This document shows positions 4,538 to 8,249 of a DNA stretch of 8,249 nt, piece by piece; positions within the stretch are counted from its first letter, which is position 1; each line of letters opens with the position of its first letter. The stretch lies in NCBI GenBank assembly GCA_964409645.1, contig CAYPEK010000153.1, positions 1-8,249 of the forward strand. Direction: 5' to 3'. The notes below the pieces were generated by a model. That model was given only the letters and a program-made list of their open reading frames with translations. It was not told the origin of the DNA and made no database searches. This DNA is from CAYPEK01 sp964409645 (lineage in GTDB: Bacteria > UBP15 > UBA6099). The translations under genes and the position numbers were made by a program.

Positions 4538-7018
4538 TCACCACAATATGTATTCAGCGAGAGGCGAATCTTTCCACATCGACGGCAGCCCCGACGCGAA
4601 CTCCGCGGCTCCGGCAGCCTCCGGGCCGTTCGTCATCAGCCACGCGAAATCCTTCGCCCCTTTCGGCGCGGCGATTTCAAGAGCAAGATCGCTGTCGCCT
4701 TCCGGCAACTCTATCGTGAACAGAACCCAGCCGTCGCCGAGTTCCCAGCCCGCCAGTTGATCGTTGCTGTTTCCGGACAAGTTCTCCATCCGTTGCGCTT
4801 CAACCGGCGTGCCGTTCAGTTTCGCCTCGATCTTTATCGACTTCTGGTCTTTCGCGGACGGAATTCTCACAAGCGCGACGAAAGATGTTTTGTATGATGG
4901 TTTTGAAGCTATTTTATATTCCGCTGCGACTCTCCCGTTTTTGTTGGAATAATTCACTTTCTCATAGATAGGCTTTCCAACTCCGGGATCAGGCGCGGCG
5001 GAACCGGCAGACGGAAGTTTCCCTGCCTTCGCTGTTTGAAGGACAACAACGCTCTGCCTCGGTATTTCCAGAGATACGGTGTCGCCGTATTTGAAGCTCT
5101 GCCCCAAAACCTTCTCGAATGGGAACGCTATTCTTACTTCGTATTTCGCGCCGTTGCTTATAAATCCGGCTTTCTCGTCGAGTTTGAATTTGAACGGCTT
5201 TGCAACGATCCCCGGATTCCGGATGCCGATCAGCCCATCGTTGTCGCGGTCGAAATGAGCAAAACCGTAAACCTCGGCCCTGAACGGCTCGCCGCCTATG
5301 AATTTCGTGTTGGCAAGCAGAATGTCGTCGTTCGCGCGCGCCCATTTTGTTATCGCGCCCCAGAGTTGCCGTTGCTCTTCCGTCATGTTGAATACGTTCA
5401 TATAAAATTCGATCAGCATCGTGCCGCGCAGATATTCCATCAGGAAAGTGTTGGCGTACGAACGCAGAGAACCCTGATCGCTTTTAATCGGATCGTGTAC
5501 CCAGTTGAATGTGATCGGGCTGTGATTCATGAGCGAACTCAGAGGGAATTGCGGGTGCGGGCTGACGAGATTGCGCACAATCACCTCGTCACGCCACGTC
5601 GTCATGATGTTGTTCCGGTCGAACTGCGGCGTGCCGGTCAGAGTCGTGTTAAAATCGTTCTCGCCCGAGAAAACGGCATCGTAGTACATCAGCCACCACG
5701 GGCTGTACCAGCCGGTGTTGTACAGGAAAACTTCCGGGTCGGCATCATGAAGCGCGGAGAGCATTCGTATCTGGTTGTCCGTGATCGCCTCTCGACCGAA
5801 GTTCTCTCCCGCTATATGTCCACGGTGATCCGCATGTCCGCATACGTACGCACCCCAGTCGAACTTGAACGCGACAAGGTGGTGCTTCTTCTGCAAGTCC
5901 AGTAGGTTCTTAATCTGAAGGTCGGTTGCCCGAGGATCGGCGAAACAGTACGCTTTATCATCGATCATGTCGAAATTCTTCTTCAGCCATTCCTTATCTA
6001 TCGAGTTGCGCCGTCCGTGAGTAATTACATGGACGCCGATAGGCGCTTCGAGATACTTTTGCGAATACTCCGCGACTTTGCCGACGCGGCCCGGCGCGCG
6101 CCGGTCCTCCTCCATCAGGCTTTGCGGATCGGTCCATCCGCCGTCGATGAGAGTGCTTTCCAGTTTCACGCCGACATCGTTGAATGTTTTTCTTCCCGCG
6201 ATTATCTTCTTTTTTACATAAGCGTCCGAGAACGCATACGCCGCGCCGCCGAGCCCGTCGTACTTGTTGAAATACGCGTTCCAGAGTACGAAACGACGCG
6301 GCGGATGGATGCGGATCCGCGAAATATATTCCGCGAACGCGTCCTCCACTCGGCTGTTCACTTTGTCCGATGCAACGCCGATAACCGCCGTTTTCGATGT
6401 TACCTGCCCCTTGCGACCCGGATAATGCCGCAGCATAATCTTTGTCCCGTCCGCCTCGTTATGCCCCGCCGGATATTCCAGCCCGGCGAAAAGCTGACGC
6501 GAAACAAACAGCGGACGCCCGCCCGGCCAGTCCCACGGCGGCCGGCTTTCGTGCTTAGTGTCGAAACGCTCTATTTTTGCGCCCGCAATGCTGAACCGTT
6601 CGACGTCAAGAACGTCAACCCGCTTCCCGCCCGCATCGACGGTAATTTGTTTCCGCGTCCAGAACTCATCCGGCGCGAGCGTGTATTTCACTGTTACAGT
6701 CACACCGGATTTTTTGTTCGTAAGAACGTATTCGCATCCGGTATCAATTTTCTTGAAGCTGTCTATCTTGAAGTCCTTCGCGGTGAGCGGTTTCGAAGCG
6801 CCGCCAAGAAGTATCGCGAATTCGTCCGACTTTAACGCGAACTTCTTTCCGGTGAGCTTGTTTGTAATCGACACCGTATGCAGAGTTCCGCTCGTGCTTA
6901 TTTCGCGCGACATGAACTTGTTTTCAAGCGTGTAGCTTTTGACCGACTTCGCAGCGGCCGCAGCGCACGCCACCGGCACAAGAAAAAGGATTGTAAGAAT
7001 GAAAGACATTGTTTTCAT
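4538..7018 (-). CDS. Secreted glycoside hydrolase, clan GH-D-like (alpha-galactosidase-related TIM barrel)
   Basis: A large (826 residues) exported protein that probably hydrolyses an alpha-glycoside. Residues 1-22 form a signal peptide (MKTMSF, hydrophobic core, then ACAAAAAKS with likely signal peptidase I cleavage). About 30-235 looks like a beta-sandwich domain with aromatic and Gly turns. About 240-570 is the likely barrel: FVLWNAYFNKYDGL (243-256), TLIDGGWTD (289-297, resembling the DDGW of GH36), then FKFDWG with Asp387, which fits the K-x-D nucleophile strand of GH27/GH36. SGENDF (451-456) is a possible counterpart of the GH36 acid/base loop. About 575-826 is beta-rich, with DRDNDG (590-595), a possible calcium loop. 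AGGGAGA lies before the ATG. Family assignment is by motif analogy only; the canonical GH36 C-x-S-G-G-G-R-x-D is not seen, so substrate is open. Its partners are an alpha/beta hydrolase upstream and an acetyltransferase downstream. Confidence 0.75.
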   Translation of the reverse strand: MKTMSFILTILFLVPVACAAAAAKSVKSYTLENKFMSREISTSGTLHTVSITNKLTGKKFALKSDEFAILLGGASKPLTAKDFKIDSFKKIDTGCEYVLTNKKSGVTVTVKYTLAPDEFWTRKQITVDAGGKRVDVLDVERFSIAGAKIERFDTKHESRPPWDWPGGRPLFVSRQLFAGLEYPAGHNEADGTKIMLRHYPGRKGQVTSKTAVIGVASDKVNSRVEDAFAEYISRIRIHPPRRFVLWNAYFNKYDGLGGAAYAFSDAYVKKKIIAGRKTFNDVGVKLESTLIDGGWTDPQSLMEEDRRAPGRVGKVAEYSQKYLEAPIGVHVITHGRRNSIDKEWLKKNFDMIDDKAYCFADPRATDLQIKNLLDLQKKHHLVAFKFDWGAYVCGHADHRGHIAGENFGREAITDNQIRMLSALHDADPEVFLYNTGWYSPWWLMYYDAVFSGENDFNTTLTGTPQFDRNNIMTTWRDEVIVRNLVSPHPQFPLSSLMNHSPITFNWVHDPIKSDQGSLRSYANTFLMEYLRGTMLIEFYMNVFNMTEEQRQLWGAITKWARANDDILLANTKFIGGEPFRAEVYGFAHFDRDNDGLIGIRNPGIVAKPFKFKLDEKAGFISNGAKYEVRIAFPFEKVLGQSFKYGDTVSLEIPRQSVVVLQTAKAGKLPSAGSAAPDPGVGKPIYEKVNYSNKNGRVAAEYKIASKPSYKTSFVALVRIPSAKDQKSIKIEAKLNGTPVEAQRMENLSGNSNDQLAGWELGDGWVLFTIELPEGDSDLALEIAAPKGAKDFAWLMTNGPEAAGAAEFASGLPSMWKDSPLAEYILW

Positions 7019-7056
7019 ATTATCTCCCTAAAAAGCATTCATCAGATTTCATCTTA

Positions 7057-7836
7057 TTATTTTGAAATAAAGTCGTCGATCACCTGTGAAAGAAACTCCG
7101 CTCGTTCAATCGGAATGTGGTGGCTGCACCCGGAAACCGTCTCGAATCGAGCGCCGGGAATACACTCCGCAAGCTCTTTCGACTGCTCGTAAGGAACCGT
7201 GTTGTCGTCGGTGGATGCCACAACGAGCACGGGCATCTTCAAATCTTTAAGCGCGGCGCGCAAGTCCATATTTCTTATCGAAATCAGGCTTTTTGATGCC
7301 GCCGCCGGAATCGGATTCATATTCATGTTAACGGCGTCCGGAAAAAGGTCCGGCTGTTTCTTCTTTTTGCGGTCCTTGATGGACATTGCCAGTCCAAACA
7401 GGTTGCCGAAAAGCCATGCCGCTATCTTCATTTTCTTTTTTAATCTATCAGTCGGCGCGGGACATGCCGACGTGGCTACTAATATCAATTTCTCCACCAT
7501 ATCAGGATACTTGAGCGCGAAGTGCTGCTCAATCATCCCGCCCATCGAATGCCCGGCGATCACGCAACGGTCGATGTTGAGCGCTTCCATGAATCCGAGC
7601 TGATCCTCCACATACGCATCGAAAGTGAAATCGAGGTCCGGTAGTTTTTCGCTGAAGCCGTGCCCGCGCAGTTCATACGCGATCGTGCGGTATTTCTTCG
7701 CGAGTAGTTTCCGTGTCGGCGCCCAGCGTGTGTGGTTGCCCGTCCAGCCGTGAAGAAACAGGATGGTTTTGTCGCCCTCGCCTTCGATCAGATAGCTGAC
7801 CTCGATCCCCGTCCTCGGATTAATCAGTTTCTCCAT
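7057..7836 (-). CDS. Alpha/beta hydrolase
   Basis: A 259-residue alpha/beta-hydrolase fold enzyme, probably an esterase or lipase-like hydrolase; the substrate is unknown. Visible elements in order: FLHGWTGN at 27-34 (oxyanion region), ELRGHGFSEK at 55-64, nucleophile elbow GHSMGG at 95-100 with Ser97, Asp211 in STDDNTVP, and catalytic His239 in SGCSHHIPIE. The triad therefore looks complete. The cap (about 125-175) is unusual: a hydrophobic stretch (138-153, IAAWLFGNLFGLAMSI) is flanked by KKKMK and KDRKKKK, as in proteins that touch membranes or lipid surfaces. No signal peptide is seen, so it is likely cytoplasmic. GGAG lies 6 nt upstream of the ATG. It starts 15 bp after the MBL-fold gene stop and ends 38 bp before the glycoside hydrolase start, so the three are probably co-transcribed. 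Confidence 0.9.
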   Translation of the reverse strand: MEKLINPRTGIEVSYLIEGEGDKTILFLHGWTGNHTRWAPTRKLLAKKYRTIAYELRGHGFSEKLPDLDFTFDAYVEDQLGFMEALNIDRCVIAGHSMGGMIEQHFALKYPDMVEKLILVATSACPAPTDRLKKKMKIAAWLFGNLFGLAMSIKDRKKKKQPDLFPDAVNMNMNPIPAAASKSLISIRNMDLRAALKDLKMPVLVVASTDDNTVPYEQSKELAECIPGARFETVSGCSHHIPIERAEFLSQVIDDFISK

Positions 7837-7851
7837 ATCCCTCTCCGCGCA

Positions 7852-8249
7852 TCATATTCTATTGAAAAAATCCAGAATGAACTGTTTTACATTCGCCGCA
7901 GGCCTGTATATCCCGTAGTGGCCCTCGCAGAGCACATCCGGCGCCGTTTCGATCAGTTTCCTCATCGACTCACGCCACTGCCTCTTGTCCGATCCGAACT
8001 GCGGCATAAACGGACCGTGGATATCCTGCCCGAAAAGTATTTTCTTTCCGGCACGCTCCAGAATCAGCGAAATCGAGCCGGGCGTATGACCGGGCGTGTG
8101 CATCCAACTCAGCCCGCCGCCATCCGGCCCTATCGCCCCTCCGTCTCCGTTCAGCAACACATCGAGTCTCATCGGCGCGAGTGACGTTCCGTACCACGCC
8201 GCCGCCGTCGCCTCCGGGTCTCCGGTTTCAAGAGCAGGCGCATCCGCCT
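7852..8249 (-). CDS. MBL-fold metallo-hydrolase, C-terminal part (cut by window edge)
   Basis: The C-terminal 132 codons of a metallo-beta-lactamase-fold hydrolase; the frame is open to the window end, so the N-terminus with the HxHxDH motif lies outside. Visible family motifs are HTPGHTPGSISL (counting back from the C-terminus, about 85 residues from it), the metal-bridging Asp strand ILFGQDIHGPF, and the last histidine in CEGHYG near the C-terminus. The internal ATG at 8172 is not the start: the frame continues upstream as ...WYGTSLAP before it. Members of this layout are hydrolases of thioesters, lactones or related esters; the specific reaction cannot be told from this portion. The stop is 15 bp before the alpha/beta hydrolase ATG. 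Two hydrolases in tandem are common in small catabolic operons, but no pathway is evident. Confidence 0.88.
   Translation of the reverse strand, partial: ADAPALETGDPEATAAAWYGTSLAPMRLDVLLNGDGGAIGPDGGGLSWMHTPGHTPGSISLILERAGKKILFGQDIHGPFMPQFGSDKRQWRESMRKLIETAPDVLCEGHYGIYRPAANVKQFILDFFNRI

Noticed and set aside
5036..6835. Two long plus-strand open frames (289 and 272 residues) opposite the glycoside hydrolase
   Set aside because: Both lie wholly antisense to the 826-residue secreted enzyme, lack an SD and recognisable motifs, and are Arg-rich shadows of its codon pattern.
7852..8172. A complete 106-residue gene starting at the ATG at 8172
   Set aside because: The frame stays open upstream to the window end and the product has only the C-terminal half of an MBL fold, so this is an internal Met of a truncated gene.

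Overview
The window reads as ordinary bacterial chromosome from a flagellated organism. Coding density is high, genes are preceded by Shine-Dalgarno sequences, codons are moderately GC-rich, and the one long non-coding stretch is AT-rich. No rRNA, tRNA, CRISPR array, transposase or phage gene is visible. Taxonomy is not determined by the sequence. The group II, clade-X-like phosphofructokinase and the secreted clan GH-D-like glycosidase would fit a carbohydrate-degrading, spirochaete-, PVC- or Lentisphaerae-type heterotroph, but this is a weak inference.

Left edge (1-488): the N-terminal 48 codons of a flagellin gene on the minus strand, cut by the window edge. Upstream lie a near-consensus sigma-28 (FliA) promoter, a structured leader of about 75 nt with GGA motifs resembling CsrA sites, and an AT-rich region with several dyad symmetries. 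Next (489-1793, minus) is a complete 6-phosphofructokinase with an extended -10 promoter in the intergenic gap it shares with the following, divergent gene.

Middle (1938-3500, plus): a D-lyxose isomerase-type cupin sugar isomerase, then a small membrane-anchored HExxH metallopeptidase of unknown role. The isomerase and the phosphofructokinase diverge from a shared 144-bp gap. Together they suggest entry of lyxose/mannose-type sugars into glycolysis at the fructose or xylulose level.

Right half (8249 to 3529, minus): five genes in one direction. They are an MBL-fold hydrolase (partial), an alpha/beta hydrolase (15-bp gap), a large secreted glycoside hydrolase (38-bp gap), a GNAT acetyltransferase (2 nt after the hydrolase stop) and a flavin reductase-like protein (about 50-bp gap). 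The first four are tight enough to be one transcript. The last converges on the metallopeptidase gene with only 28 bp between stop codons and no visible intrinsic terminator.

I see no clear new multi-gene system. The observations most worth testing are the flagellin leader, which looks like a CsrA-controlled leader with a second GGA site over the ribosome binding site, and the divergent GH-D-like glycosidase.
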